Assembly: GCF_023078475.1 (NCBI RefSeq) | Contig: NZ_CP095741.1 | Span: 3,100,001-3,164,000, forward strand | DNA: 64,000 bases | Direction of reading: 5' to 3' | Origin: Luteibacter aegosomaticola | GTDB taxonomy: Bacteria > Pseudomonadota > Gammaproteobacteria > Xanthomonadales > Rhodanobacteraceae | Shown here: positions 35,428 to 45,246 of the stretch, one piece after another | Position numbering within the stretch: position 1 is the first letter of the stretch | Layout of the letters: every line of letters starts with the position of its first letter | Position numbers and translations under genes: made by a program | Notes under the pieces: model-generated | Databases searched by the model: none | Seen by the model: the letters and a program-made list of their open reading frames with translations, nothing else | What the model was told of the DNA's origin: nothing

Positions 35428-37893
35428 ATGGCAGGTAGCGGAGATCCAGGCGGGGATCGGCTCGGCCGGCGGCGCTTCCTCAAGATGACCTGCACCACGG
35501 CGGCCCTGCTGCCGTGGCTTGCCCTGCCCCGTTTTGCTGAAGCAAAGCCCGTTTCGCGCCCTCTGGGCCCCATGCGGCGGGCTCTCGGCAAACACGTCCT
35601 CTGGTACGACACCCCCGCTGCAGAGGCCCACGTGCTGCGCGAGGCGTTACCCATCGGTAACGGACGCCTCGGCGCGCTGGTCGGCGGCGACCCGGCCTCG
35701 TCCTTCCTGTACCTCACCGATGCCTCGATGTGGCTGGGCAAACGCGATGTCGTGCTGGGTGACGATGGCCAGTTCGACTACACCACGGAACATTTCGGCA
35801 GCCTGGTGATGCTGGCAAAGCTGCGTCTGTCGGTGCATGGCCACGACATGGGCCACATCACCGACTACCGCCGTGAGCTGGACCTCGAACAAGGCTATTT
35901 GAGGATTTCGTACCGCAAGGACGGCGTTGCATACGCGTGGGATGTCATCGCCAGCCACCCGGACGACATGATCGCCATCCATCTGTCGCAAGGCGGTGGT
36001 GGCGCCTGCAGTGGTTCCATTGCGCTACAGGGCATGCACGGCGACACGACCGAAGCGACGAGCGTACCGGGCGCCTCACCAGCGGCTACGTGCCACTTCC
36101 AGGGTACCCTGGAGAACGGCCTGCGCTATGCGGCGCATGTCGTGGCCACGGCCGGCTCCGGCACGGTCAGCGCGGATGCCTCGGGCCTTCATTTTGCGAA
36201 CTGCAGCACACTTTCCGTCATGGTCTGCGGCGGCACCAACTACACGCCGGAACTGGCATCGAACTACATGGATGCGTCGCTGTACCCGCTGAAGCGCGCA
36301 ATCCAGAAGACCGAGGCCGCCGCGTCGCAGCCGTGGGATGCGCTGCTACGTACCCATGTCGCTGACTACCGCTCCCTGTTCGATGCCATGCACGTCGATC
36401 TGGGGGCTTCCACAGAAGCACAGCGCGGCATGGACACGTGGACCCGGCTCAGGGCGCGGGCCAGCGCCGGAGCACATGCCGACCCGGAGCTCGAAGCAAC
36501 CTACCTGCAATACGGTCGCTACCTGACGATCGCCGGCTCGCGGGGTGGCTTGCCCACCGGCCTGCAAGGTCTCTGGCTCGACAGCAACGTGTCGCCGTGG
36601 ATGGCCGACTACCACAACGACATCAATATCCAGATGAACTACTGGCTGCCCGACCGCGCGGGCTTGCCGTCGTGCTTCGCCCCCTTCACCGACTACTGCC
36701 TGAGCCAGGTGGATGCCTGGGCGACCGTGACGCGGCAGCATTTCAACGACCCGAGGAACAGCTACCGCAACAGCTCAGGCAAGGTCGCTGGCTGGACCGT
36801 CGGTATCTCCACCAACATCTACGGCGGCGGCGGTTGGCGCTGGCACCCCGCCGGCAACGCGTGGCTCTGCAACAACCTGTGGCAGCACTACCAGTACACG
36901 CAGGATCGCGCCTATCTCGCGCGCATCTATCCTTTGCTGAAGGGTGCCTGCGAGTTCTGGGAGGCACGCCTGCTGACCACTCGCATCAAAGACCCCGCGA
37001 CAGGCGAGATGCGCGAGGTGCTGATCGATGATGCCGACTGGTCGCCCGAACACGGCCCCACGGACGCCAGGGGGAATACGTATTCGCAGGAATGGGTATG
37101 GGATCTGTTCGCCAACTATCGCCAGGCAGCGGCGATCCTCGGCAAGGACGCCGGTTACGCCACAAGGATTGCGCAACTGCACGCGCGGCTCTACTTGCCC
37201 GTGGTGAGCCCCAAGACCGGCTGGCTGGAAGAGTGGATGACACCGGACGATCTCGGCGAGCACGAGCACCGGCACCTGTCGCCCCTGGTCGGTTTCTTCC
37301 CCGGCGACCGGATCCGGACCGACACCAGCCCACCGGCACTGATCGAGGGCGTGAAGCGCCTTCTCGAGGCGCGGGGCACGGGCGGGTACGGATGGGCGTG
37401 CGCATGGCGTGCGATGTGCTGGGCGCGTCTGGGCGATGCGGCGAAAGCCTACCGGCTCATCCTCACCAACCTGTCGCCCTCGGAGCACCTGACCAACGGC
37501 ACCGCGAAGAACCTGTTCGACATGTATCAGCTGGATGCCACATCCGAGGCGTTCCAGATCGACGCCAACTTCGGCACGCCTACGGCCATGCTCGAGATGT
37601 TGATGTCTTCGCGGCCTGGCGAAATCGTGCTTCTGCCCGCCCTGCCCGACGCGTGGGCGGCATCGGGGAGCGTGACAGGCATGGGTGCGCGCGGCGGGTT
37701 TCGGGTTGATCTAGCCTGGAAACAAGGCAAGGTCACGTCGGTGACGGTGCACAGCGTGGGCGGCAAGCAGACGCGCGTACGCTTCGGCGGATGGGCGACG
37801 GATGTCTCGCTCCGGCGGGGCGACGCCGTGACGCTTACCCCGGACACCACCGCAAGCCCGCATGATCGACGCTCAGCCGCGCAACGCGGCTGA
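35428..37893 (+). CDS. GH95 alpha-L-fucosidase
   Basis: An 821-residue exported glycosidase that removes alpha-1,2-linked fucose in known members. The twin-arginine signal RRRFLKMTCTTAALLPWLAL implies Tat export. The N-terminal beta domain includes ALPIGNGRLGALVGG. The catalytic barrel has HNDINIQMNYWLPD (the paired Asn), DADWSPEHGPTD (the acid Glu) and EAFQIDANFGTPTAM (the third residue). All match GH95 positions. It is divergent from the TonB receptor/GH27 operon. The TTG at 35389 would give a longer N-terminus but lies before the -10 box. Confidence 0.94.
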   Translation: MAGSGDPGGDRLGRRRFLKMTCTTAALLPWLALPRFAEAKPVSRPLGPMRRALGKHVLWYDTPAAEAHVLREALPIGNGRLGALVGGDPASSFLYLTDASMWLGKRDVVLGDDGQFDYTTEHFGSLVMLAKLRLSVHGHDMGHITDYRRELDLEQGYLRISYRKDGVAYAWDVIASHPDDMIAIHLSQGGGGACSGSIALQGMHGDTTEATSVPGASPAATCHFQGTLENGLRYAAHVVATAGSGTVSADASGLHFANCSTLSVMVCGGTNYTPELASNYMDASLYPLKRAIQKTEAAASQPWDALLRTHVADYRSLFDAMHVDLGASTEAQRGMDTWTRLRARASAGAHADPELEATYLQYGRYLTIAGSRGGLPTGLQGLWLDSNVSPWMADYHNDINIQMNYWLPDRAGLPSCFAPFTDYCLSQVDAWATVTRQHFNDPRNSYRNSSGKVAGWTVGISTNIYGGGGWRWHPAGNAWLCNNLWQHYQYTQDRAYLARIYPLLKGACEFWEARLLTTRIKDPATGEMREVLIDDADWSPEHGPTDARGNTYSQEWVWDLFANYRQAAAILGKDAGYATRIAQLHARLYLPVVSPKTGWLEEWMTPDDLGEHEHRHLSPLVGFFPGDRIRTDTSPPALIEGVKRLLEARGTGGYGWACAWRAMCWARLGDAAKAYRLILTNLSPSEHLTNGTAKNLFDMYQLDATSEAFQIDANFGTPTAMLEMLMSSRPGEIVLLPALPDAWAASGSVTGMGARGGFRVDLAWKQGKVTSVTVHSVGGKQTRVRFGGWATDVSLRRGDAVTLTPDTTASPHDRRSAAQRG

Positions 37894-37905
37894 GCGCATC
37901 GGGCA

Positions 37906-39153
37906 TCAGATGCCGCGTGCTGGCTCGACCCACCTCGCCAGCTCTGCCGCCGACGCGCCATCGACGGTCTTACCGGCGGGTACGTCCACCTTCAGCCGCA
38001 CGTAATACGGGCGCCGATGCGCACCCTTGTACAAATGCTTCTCGTCGGTCGGTGCATCCGAGGGGTCGTAACCTGCGAAGGTCAGGTAATACTGCTGATC
38101 CGCCGTCCTGATGATGGCCGGCACGCCCGGCGCCAGCACCTGCTGGCCCACGTAATTGGGCCACGCCGGCTTTTGCGCCTGCAGGAGGTACTTCACTTCC
38201 GGGTGGTTGATCTGCCCCCAGATGCCGGCCTTGTCGGGCATCTGTACGCGACGATAGTACGTGCCGGCGGTCGGCAGGAAATGATCGGACCACGCGATGC
38301 CGGCTTTGTAGTCCGGGCGGTTGTATGTGCCAACCGAATAGGTCATCACATACTTCCCGTCGATCTTCGTGATGTTGCCGGTCTCGATCAGCTGTACAGT
38401 CTTCGGTTGGTTCAAACCGAAGGCTAGCTCGGAGTTGTAACCACCGTCTGCCATCTCCGGCCCGAGTAACGGCACGGGAGGTACGCCGGCCTTCTGGGAA
38501 GGCGACTTCATCGCTTGCGCCACCACCGCATCCTGCCCTTCCCCGATCTTCCTGTTGTAGACCAGATAGAGCGTGCCGTTGTCTTCGAAGTACTTTCCGT
38601 CATAGTTATCCGGCGCGGGTTTCTCGACGCCTCCGACCAGCACGTCGTCGACTTGCCAGGCCGTAGGCACCCCTGCGCCCTCACTCGTCGGATGGGCATG
38701 CAGGATCACATTCCAGCCAGAGCCCGTGCCACCGATTTTCTTTAGGTGTGCCGTCACCGCCATCTGCCAGGCGCCGGTGTCATCCTGGAAGATGTTCAGG
38801 TTTTCGAAGTTATTGAGGTGTGCACCTGCGGCTGTCACCTTGTCGGCGAACGAGCCGGGATCAAGCTTCACCGGGCTCGCTGCAAAGCAGTCAGGCCGGA
38901 TCTCTCCCGTACACGACAAGAGCTTCTGGTTCGTTCCGGCAAAGACGGGCAACCCACGCGATGCCTCGGGCGAGGTCGTGTGTATGGGATACGGATCCTG
39001 GAAATAGCCTTTGCCGCTACTGACGTCGACGGATGTCATCGGCTGGATCGTGATCTGCTGCTGCGGTAACGCCGTGTCGGCCTGTTGTGCGCCCGCCGTT
39101 CCGGTCGCACACGAGAGAATCGCGAGGCCAAGAGCGCTTAACGTCAATCGCAT
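37906..39153 (-). CDS. Secreted five-bladed-propeller glycoside hydrolase-like protein
   Basis: A 415-residue precursor with signal peptide ending near CATGTAGA. Repeated strand patterns such as DGKYFEDNGTLYLVYNRKIG, IDGKYVMTYSVGTYNRPDYK and IIRTADQQYYLTFAGYDPSD are typical of the GH43/GH117-type five-bladed propeller, with acidic residues at strand starts. The exact family and substrate cannot be fixed by eye. It is convergent with the GH95 gene (12 bp apart), in the same carbohydrate locus. Confidence 0.7.
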   Translation of the reverse strand: MRLTLSALGLAILSCATGTAGAQQADTALPQQQITIQPMTSVDVSSGKGYFQDPYPIHTTSPEASRGLPVFAGTNQKLLSCTGEIRPDCFAASPVKLDPGSFADKVTAAGAHLNNFENLNIFQDDTGAWQMAVTAHLKKIGGTGSGWNVILHAHPTSEGAGVPTAWQVDDVLVGGVEKPAPDNYDGKYFEDNGTLYLVYNRKIGEGQDAVVAQAMKSPSQKAGVPPVPLLGPEMADGGYNSELAFGLNQPKTVQLIETGNITKIDGKYVMTYSVGTYNRPDYKAGIAWSDHFLPTAGTYYRRVQMPDKAGIWGQINHPEVKYLLQAQKPAWPNYVGQQVLAPGVPAIIRTADQQYYLTFAGYDPSDAPTDEKHLYKGAHRRPYYVRLKVDVPAGKTVDGASAAELARWVEPARGI

Positions 39154-39303
39154 GGCGTGCTCCCTTCTGAGTAGGCACGAAGGCTAACAGCCGGAAGTGA
39201 ATTCTATGTCCCGCTCGTATGGCACGAGCAAAGGCACACACCGCCTTGTTAGGCCGCCCGACCGAGCGTAGCCTCAATGACTTCATCGCCCTGGCCGCCT
39301 GCC

Positions 39304-39672
39304 ATGTTCAAGAACCTCATCCCCAAGGTCTTCTACGATCATTTGCAGGAAGGCATTGAATTCTTCGTCGACGGCCTCGGCTTTGCGGTCCTGTACCGCG
39401 ACGACGACATGGCCGTGATCGCCCGTGATGGCGCAAAGGCCTATCTGGTCGAAAGCCCGGAATTTGCAGCGAAGGATCGTCCGGAACTGAGTATCGACAC
39501 AGACGATCTCGACGGGATCTTCCAGGAGCTGTCCCAACGCGTTCCGCACCTCCTGCATCCCAACGGTAACAGGCCCCAACTCAAGCCCTGGGGTTCCCGC
39601 GAGTTCGCCATGCTGGACAAGACGACTGTCTGCGTGATCTTTCGTGAATGGCCTGAAGACAAAAACAGCTAA
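39304..39672 (+). CDS. VOC/glyoxalase-family protein (bleomycin-resistance type)
   Basis: A 122-residue VOC-fold protein. One half opens FKNLIPKVFYDHLQEGIEFF and continues FVDGLGFAVLYRDDDMAVIA. The other half has LSIDTDDLDGIFQELSQRVP and ends SREFAMLDKTTVCVIFREWP. It could bind a drug or small metabolite; the metal residues are not clear. An in-frame ATG at 39277 would add nine residues. It lies 12 bp before ogt and is probably cotranscribed. Confidence 0.8.
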   Translation: MFKNLIPKVFYDHLQEGIEFFVDGLGFAVLYRDDDMAVIARDGAKAYLVESPEFAAKDRPELSIDTDDLDGIFQELSQRVPHLLHPNGNRPQLKPWGSREFAMLDKTTVCVIFREWPEDKNS

Positions 39673-39684
39673 GCTCTCACGACC

Positions 39685-40224
39685 ATGCCATACGCTTATA
39701 AGCTTATTCCCTCCCCCGTAGGTCAGCTGAAACTGATCGCCAGCGACCAGGGGCTGGCTGCGATCCTTTGGGAGAACGACTCGCCCAGGCGTGTCGTCCT
39801 CCCGGTAGCCGAAGAAGCCAGCCAGCACCCAGTGCTGGACGAAGCGGCGCGCCAACTCAACGAATACTTCGCGGGCAAACGCAAGGTGTTTAACCTGCCG
39901 CTCGATTTCCACGGCACGGCGTTCCAGAAAGAAGTGTGGGCCGAACTGCTCCGCGTGCCCTTCGGTGAAACCCGTTCCTACGCGCAAATCGCGGAAGCCA
40001 TCGGCCGGCCAACGGCCTCACGTGCTGTCGGCGCGGCAAACGGCCGTAACCCGATCTCAATCATCGCCCCATGCCATCGCATCATCGGCACGAACGGCAG
40101 CCTGACCGGCTTCGCTGGCGGTATCGCAGCAAAAACGTGGTTACTGACGCTGGAGGGTTCATTCACGCCGGCCTCTGCAACAGAACCCGCGCGAACAGGC
40201 GACCTTTTCGCGCACCACCGGTGA
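39685..40224 (+). CDS. ogt: Methylated-DNA-protein-cysteine methyltransferase
   Basis: Suicide repair of O6-alkylguanine. The 179-residue protein has an N-terminal RNase-H-like domain (SPVGQLKLIASDQGLAAILW), the DNA-binding HTH with VPFGETRSYAQIAEAIGRP and SRAVGAANGRNP, and the acceptor Cys in IIAPCHRIIG. No AraC-type Ada domain is present, so it is the Ogt type. It follows the VOC gene. Confidence 0.95.
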   Translation: MPYAYKLIPSPVGQLKLIASDQGLAAILWENDSPRRVVLPVAEEASQHPVLDEAARQLNEYFAGKRKVFNLPLDFHGTAFQKEVWAELLRVPFGETRSYAQIAEAIGRPTASRAVGAANGRNPISIIAPCHRIIGTNGSLTGFAGGIAAKTWLLTLEGSFTPASATEPARTGDLFAHHR

Positions 40225-40266
40225 CGGGAAGCCACCGGCGGTGCTAGCTCTCGCGTTCGAAGCGCC

Positions 40267-41013
40267 TTAGAGCTTCGAACCACCATCCACCGCGATCACC
40301 TCACCGTTCACCCAGCCCGAATCATTCGAAGCAAGGAAAACCACCGGGCCGACGATGTCATCCGGCTGCGCAACGCGCTGGAGCGCCTGCATACCGAGCG
40401 TAAAGTCCCGCCCTTCGTCGGTCCGTGCAAACTTCGACATGTCGGTCTCCACCACGCCCGGAGCCACCGCGTTCACGCGGATATCGCGCTTGCCGAGTGC
40501 CGCGGCGAAGTGCTTTACCAGGGTTTCCGTCGCACCCTTGGTCGCTGCGTAAGCCGAGAGATTGCCCACCGCCGAACGTGCCGCGAGTGAGGTGGTGAAA
40601 ATCACCGAACTACCCTTGCCCAGGATCGGCAGCAACTGCTGGACGAGAAAATACGGGCCGCGGACATTCACGGCGAACTGGCGATCAAAGTCCTCGATGG
40701 TCTGCTCTTCAATCGTCGCGGCCGACGACACGCCCGCATTGTTCACGAGGATATCTAACCGCTCGCCGACGATCTTGCGCACCGCCGATGCCAGCTTGTG
40801 CGCACCATCCGATGCACCGAGATCGGCGCCGACGGCCGTAGCCCGACCACCTGCCTGCGTGATCGCGGAGACCACGTCATCGGCATCCTTGGGCGATGCG
40901 CTGTAGTGGACCAGTACCTGGGCACCGGCCTTAGCCAGGCCGAGAGCGATAGCGCGGCCAATGCCGCGCGAGCCGCCCGTAACGAGGGCGGTCTTGCCGT
41001 TAAGCGAGTTCAT
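40267..41013 (-). CDS. Short-chain dehydrogenase/reductase (FabG-like)
   Basis: A 248-residue classical [23 protein letters not shown] is the cofactor motif, [12 protein letters not shown] the NNAG motif. Catalytic Ser is in [13 protein letters not shown] and Tyr/Lys in [12 protein letters not shown]. The C-terminus ends [14 protein letters not shown]. The substrate is not the FabG one necessarily, since no acyl-carrier genes are near. It lies 45 bp after the alpha/beta hydrolase gene on the same strand. Confidence 0.93.
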   Translation of the reverse strand: MNSLNGKTALVTGGSRGIGRAIALGLAKAGAQVLVHYSASPKDADDVVSAITQAGGRATAVGADLGASDGAHKLASAVRKIVGERLDILVNNAGVSSAATIEEQTIEDFDRQFAVNVRGPYFLVQQLLPILGKGSSVIFTTSLAARSAVGNLSAYAATKGATETLVKHFAAALGKRDIRVNAVAPGVVETDMSKFARTDEGRDFTLGMQALQRVAQPDDIVGPVVFLASNDSGWVNGEVIAVDGGSKL

Positions 41014-41058
41014 GAGTGTTCCTGATAGAAGAAGAAAGTGCAGCCACGCGGCCGCAGG

Positions 41059-41895
41059 TCACGCGGTGAGGAAGATCGTCGCGTGGGTCACGAAAAGGTC
41101 GGGGTACTGGTAGATCGAACCGTGGCCCGAATCCGGATAGACGATGAGCTGCGCGTTCGGCATCTCGTGCTGGAGCGTCAGCGAATGCACGGTGGGGATG
41201 ATCGCGTCGTCGCTGCCCTGTACCACCAGCGTGGGCTGCGTGATGCTTTTCAGGTAGGCCAGCACGTCATCCGCCGGTGCAATCCACTTGCCGACCGCTT
41301 CGCCCTGGGCGGCAATCGTCTGTTCACTGACTTCCGGATCGCGATCCGTGCGCAGCCACTTCCGCTCGAGGAAGGCTAGCCCGGCCTTGCGGCTGCTATC
41401 AGTCGGTTTGAAGTGCACGTCCAACCACAGGTGCTCCGGCGGATCGTACGTGGCCGAGAAAAACTCATTGGAACGGCTGGCCGTCATGTCCTGGCCACGG
41501 TGCCCCGTACCCACGAGGATGATCTTGCGGACCAGATCCCCTCCCTGCAGCGCTATTTCCTGCGCAACGAAGCCACCGATCGAAATGCCGAGGACGTCGA
41601 CCTGGGTCAGGCCAAGGGCGCGAATGAACGCGATGGCGTTGGCGCCCATGGCCTGGAAGTTATCCGGGGTCTCGCCCGATGAGCTGGAAACGCCAGCATT
41701 GTTGAACAGGATGACTTCGCGATCCCTGGCCAGCCCATCCGTCACAGCGGGGTCCCAGTAATCCATGGTGCCCGTGTAGTGCTGGTTGAACACGATGGGC
41801 ACGCCGCCGGCCTTACCGAAACGGCGATAGGCGAAGCGGATACCGTTGGCTTCGACATACTGGGTCGGAGCGGTGTTGTGGTTATGCGATGACAT
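41059..41895 (-). CDS. Alpha/beta hydrolase
   Basis: A 278-residue enzyme. The nucleophile elbow is [15 protein letters not shown] (Ser of GISIGG), the acid Asp is in [15 protein letters not shown], and the His in [15 protein letters not shown]-terminal HG-like strands ([17 protein letters not shown]) are typical of haloperoxidase/esterase-type members. The ATG at 41895 follows TAAGGAGGAATGG-type purines poorly, but the longer frame to 41955 lacks homology-like residues. It lies between lysR and the SDR gene, all on the minus strand. Confidence 0.9.
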   Translation of the reverse strand: MSSHNHNTAPTQYVEANGIRFAYRRFGKAGGVPIVFNQHYTGTMDYWDPAVTDGLARDREVILFNNAGVSSSSGETPDNFQAMGANAIAFIRALGLTQVDVLGISIGGFVAQEIALQGGDLVRKIILVGTGHRGQDMTASRSNEFFSATYDPPEHLWLDVHFKPTDSSRKAGLAFLERKWLRTDRDPEVSEQTIAAQGEAVGKWIAPADDVLAYLKSITQPTLVVQGSDDAIIPTVHSLTLQHEMPNAQLIVYPDSGHGSIYQYPDLFVTHATIFLTA

Positions 41896-41979
41896 GGCGT
41901 TTGCCTTTGTCCGTAAGGAGGAATGGACAAAGGTTAGGCCTGGAAAAGCCAGCACAGGAAAGACTTTGTTGGCAGCCCA

Positions 41980-42912
41980 TCATGCCTCCCGGGCATGGCC
42001 CGGAACGGACAGGCCATCGAGTGCCTCGCCCGGCAACGCTGCCGCCATCTCTTCCTGCAGGAAGTCCACGAACCGCCGTACCCTCGGCGGCTGGAAGGTA
42101 TTGGCGTGGTACATCGCATGGATCGGCGCCGGCGCCGACCAGGTATCGGGATGGACGAGGACCAGCCGCCCTTCGCGAACGTCATTCGCTACGGCCCAGA
42201 GTTGCCGGTAGGCAAATCCCCTGCCCAGCACCGCCCAGGTGCGGATGACTTCACTATCGGTGCATTCGTGATAACGACGAACGCGTACTACCGTATCGCC
42301 GATGCGCCATTCATTCCGTGGCCCCGCGTTAGTGGTAATGACAAGCGTAGGCAGCTCGGACAAATCACTCGGCTGCTCCGGCATGCCATGTGCGGCGATG
42401 CATGCGGGCGATGCGCAGACCACACGCCAACTGGAAGCGAGGCGGCGTGCGACGAGATCCGTGTCTTCGAGCGCGCCAACGCGCACGGCCACGTCGACAT
42501 CATCCGGCACGAAGCGCGATAGCGAATCCGAAAGCGTCAGCACGATTCGCACCTCCGGATACCGCGCCATGAACCGGTCCAGAATATGTACCAGGAGGTT
42601 GCGCCCAAGGTCCGATGGCGCAGAGACGCGCAAGGTGCCGCTCACCTGCTCCGTGCCGCTACGAACGACGCGCTCGGCCTCGCGCATGGTTTCAATCGCC
42701 ACGCGACAGGAAGCGACGTAGATGCGTCCCTCATCGGTGAGCCGAAGCTGGCGCGTGGTGCGTTCGAACAGGCGCGCACCCAGTGCGGCCTCGATCCGTT
42801 GCACGCAGGCACTGGCCGCCGCTGGCGAAAGGCCGGCGCGGCGTCCGGCCGATGAGAGGCTGCCGAGGTCGGCGGCGTCGACGAGCAGCTGCATATCGCT
42901 CAGGCGGTTCAT
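41980..42912 (-). CDS. LysR-family transcriptional regulator
   Basis: A 310-residue regulator. The HTH at residues 1-60 includes LLVDAADLGSLSSAGRRAGL, then SPAAASACVQRIEAALGARL. The effector domain follows (GTLRVSAPSDLGRNLLVHIL; DVDVAVRVGALEDTDLVARR). It lies upstream of the hydrolase and SDR genes on the same strand and probably controls them. A 135-bp region separates it from the divergent lipocalin-like gene. Confidence 0.93.
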   Translation of the reverse strand: MNRLSDMQLLVDAADLGSLSSAGRRAGLSPAAASACVQRIEAALGARLFERTTRQLRLTDEGRIYVASCRVAIETMREAERVVRSGTEQVSGTLRVSAPSDLGRNLLVHILDRFMARYPEVRIVLTLSDSLSRFVPDDVDVAVRVGALEDTDLVARRLASSWRVVCASPACIAAHGMPEQPSDLSELPTLVITTNAGPRNEWRIGDTVVRVRRYHECTDSEVIRTWAVLGRGFAYRQLWAVANDVREGRLVLVHPDTWSAPAPIHAMYHANTFQPPRVRRFVDFLQEEMAAALPGEALDGLSVPGHAREA

Positions 42913-43047
42913 GGATCCATCCTCCGGGACGGCCGTTTGGCCGGATCATCTTCAAATCCTGCTTGAAGGTCAATCAAGATAGGGACTCATTATCAAAATC
43001 CGCTGCGCGAGAGAGGATCTGGCCACCACCCAGCCCGAGGCACCGCC

Positions 43048-43599
43048 ATGTCGCGTTTCAACACTTCCCTGCTCGCTTCCGCACTCGCCCTGGCGCTCGT
43101 CGCCCCGCTGGCATCTGCCGCCCCGGCAGCGTCCACCGACACCACGATGATGAAGGGCACGATGCCGGTCCCCAAGGAACTGGTCGGCGCGTGGACACTC
43201 GTCCGTTGTGACAACGTCTACCCCGACGGCCACCGGGTCGAACTCTACGGGCCATCGCCCGAAGGCATGTGGCTTATCGATGCACACGGCGATTACATGA
43301 TGCAGATCGTGAGCTCAAAGCGGATGCCGTTTGCCGTGAACGACAAGTCAAAAGGCACGCCGGAGGAATACAAGGCGGCATCGATGGGCTTCAATGCGCA
43401 TTACGGACATGTAAGCGCTGACGCAAACATGATGCATAGCCAGATCGTGCGGGCATCGTTTCCCAACTGGGATGGCAAAGGCGGCGACACCGCCTACACA
43501 ATTAAGAACGATGAGCTGACCTATACCGTGGCGAAGCCGTCAAGCGGCGCCGCGGAAGGCGCGCATGGCGAGGTGGTATGGCGTCGAGTCGGCTCGTAA
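43048..43599 (+). CDS. Secreted lipocalin-like domain protein
   Basis: A 183-residue precursor. The signal peptide ends near APLASAAPA. The mature part resembles the Lipocalin_5 domain: ELVGAWTLVRCDNVYPDGHR, EGMWLIDAHGDYMMQIVSSK, then VSADANMMHSQIVRASFPNW and EVVWRRVGS at the end. Ligand unknown. It diverges from the second lysR gene and may be one of its targets. Confidence 0.8.
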   Translation: MSRFNTSLLASALALALVAPLASAAPAASTDTTMMKGTMPVPKELVGAWTLVRCDNVYPDGHRVELYGPSPEGMWLIDAHGDYMMQIVSSKRMPFAVNDKSKGTPEEYKAASMGFNAHYGHVSADANMMHSQIVRASFPNWDGKGGDTAYTIKNDELTYTVAKPSSGAAEGAHGEVVWRRVGS

Positions 43600-43686
43600 T
43601 TCTCGGCCGGAAAACGGCCTGACTTCATATACGTGAGTTAGTTACACGCGTTACGCTAGGCGGACCATTACGACCATGGAGGTCCT

Positions 43687-44142
43687 ATGCACGTGCACGT
43701 CCGTCGCACCCTGCCGTCCCTTGCCCTGCTCGCCGCGCTTCTCGCAGGGCCCGCCCTCGCCGCCGCACCGGCGGCCAATGGGCTCGGCCAGGCCTGGCCT
43801 AACACCACCGATGTGAGCGCCAATCCGAATTGGCATGTGTATGTGTTTGCGCGTGGAAGCACGCGGTACATCCAGATCAACGACGCGCAAGGCGTAGTGC
43901 GTGGTGCGTTTGCGCGCACCCCGTACAGCCTGGTGGGCTTGCCGATCGGCACGGATGCCGGAAACCTCTCCACGCCGGACGAGCCGCTGCCCGCACCAGC
44001 AAGCCGTGCGTCCGTGCAGGTTTACAGCGGCGATGGCGTGCAGGCCTACGTGGCTCCGCAGGCCGATGGCACGGCAAGGCTCATGCTGGTACCAACGGAT
44101 TGCAAGAGCGATCCGATCGAGTGCAATAAGGGCGCCCCCTAA
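43687..44142 (+). CDS. Secreted hypothetical protein
   Basis: A 151-residue precursor with a clear signal peptide ending at AGPALAAAPA. The mature part contains PNWHVYVFARGSTRYIQIND and a Cys pair near the C-terminus (DCKSDPIECNKG). The start ATG follows GGAGGTCCT. No family recognised. It ends 3 bp before the convergent MASE1 gene. Confidence 0.75.
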   Translation: MHVHVRRTLPSLALLAALLAGPALAAAPAANGLGQAWPNTTDVSANPNWHVYVFARGSTRYIQINDAQGVVRGAFARTPYSLVGLPIGTDAGNLSTPDEPLPAPASRASVQVYSGDGVQAYVAPQADGTARLMLVPTDCKSDPIECNKGAP

Positions 44143-44145
44143 AAC

Positions 44146-45057
44146 CTAGCTCTTCTGGAGCACAGCATGGGCGGCAAGGCTCGCCTTGCCGCCCATGATC
44201 AACCCGGCCGAGATCGCAAGGGCCAGCGCGACCTGGCAATACATCACCGCTGGGTCGCGCACTGCATGGCTGGTCAGAGCGAGCGCAACGCTCGCTGCGG
44301 AGCCAGCTATAGCGGTGCCATGCCAACGATAGCGCCACGCCATAACCGCCATGGGCAGCATCATGGCAAGACGCGCCAATTGCCTGACGTCTGATACCTC
44401 AGAATTGTTCGCCTGCCAGACGAGCATGGCGAGCACAGGTATCAACCACAAACAACTATCGCGAAAGAGCGAGCTACGCCAGAGTGCACCGAATGTCGGC
44501 AACTTGCCCATCTGGTCCTGGACGGCGAGCATGGCCGGCACGACCGTGAGGCCACCTAGATAGCCGCCAAACAGATAGGTGCTGAATCCGGTGGCCAAGG
44601 TGGCACTCACACCACCGTCGGGCGACGACGACATCAATGCGACCCATAGAGACGCCGTATCACGAAGTGCACTCAATAGTGCGCAACACAGGGCGGCCGT
44701 CAACACGTAACCGATGCGGACCTGGCCGTCGGGCGCACGAACCGATCCCCACAGGCGCAGCGGCTTCATGGCCGCCATGCAAATCACGATCTGCGGCACG
44801 GATGCGGCGAGCAGCCATGCCAGACCAAACGACTCCATGCACAACAAGGCGCTCTCGAATACAGGAAGAAGCTCGCCCAGCGCGAGCGCCGGCCAAAGCC
44901 GCATAGGCACCAACAACAAACAGCCCAGCCGCAAGCCGACCGTGAGTTCCCAATGGGAAATACTCAACTGGTACGCCACGCGATAGACGGCCGCATAGAC
45001 GGCTGCAACGGCCAGATGCTGGCCCCAAACTCTCCAATGCTCCGTGCTTGCGCTCAC
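44146..45057 (-). CDS. Stand-alone MASE1-type integral membrane protein
   Basis: A 303-residue protein that is almost wholly hydrophobic, with about eight helices. Segments such as GLRLGCLLLVPMRLWPALAL, FLFGG-like YLFGGYLGGLTVVPAMLAV and a late GLIMGGKASLAAHAVLQKS resemble the MASE1 sensor domain of kinases and diguanylate cyclases. No kinase, GGDEF or other output domain follows: the frame stops at QKS. The kinase at 15.7 kb shows the full architecture for comparison. It may be a truncated sensor or an independent transporter-like protein. Confidence 0.75.
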   Translation of the reverse strand: MSASTEHWRVWGQHLAVAAVYAAVYRVAYQLSISHWELTVGLRLGCLLLVPMRLWPALALGELLPVFESALLCMESFGLAWLLAASVPQIVICMAAMKPLRLWGSVRAPDGQVRIGYVLTAALCCALLSALRDTASLWVALMSSSPDGGVSATLATGFSTYLFGGYLGGLTVVPAMLAVQDQMGKLPTFGALWRSSLFRDSCLWLIPVLAMLVWQANNSEVSDVRQLARLAMMLPMAVMAWRYRWHGTAIAGSAASVALALTSHAVRDPAVMYCQVALALAISAGLIMGGKASLAAHAVLQKS

Positions 45058-45246
45058 GCCATCCCCTTAGCGATCCCTGTGTTGTCCACTAAGGGTGGCA
45101 GAAGCGCCCCCAAAAGTCCCCTCATCTACCTTGCGAGAGTCGCAGAAATCATTCCGTTGCCGAAAACGCGTGTCACTCGCGACCGAACGGCAATATCGAC
45201 GTGGTATATCGCCCCACGTCGTTGATCTACGTCACTTTTTCCAGCA

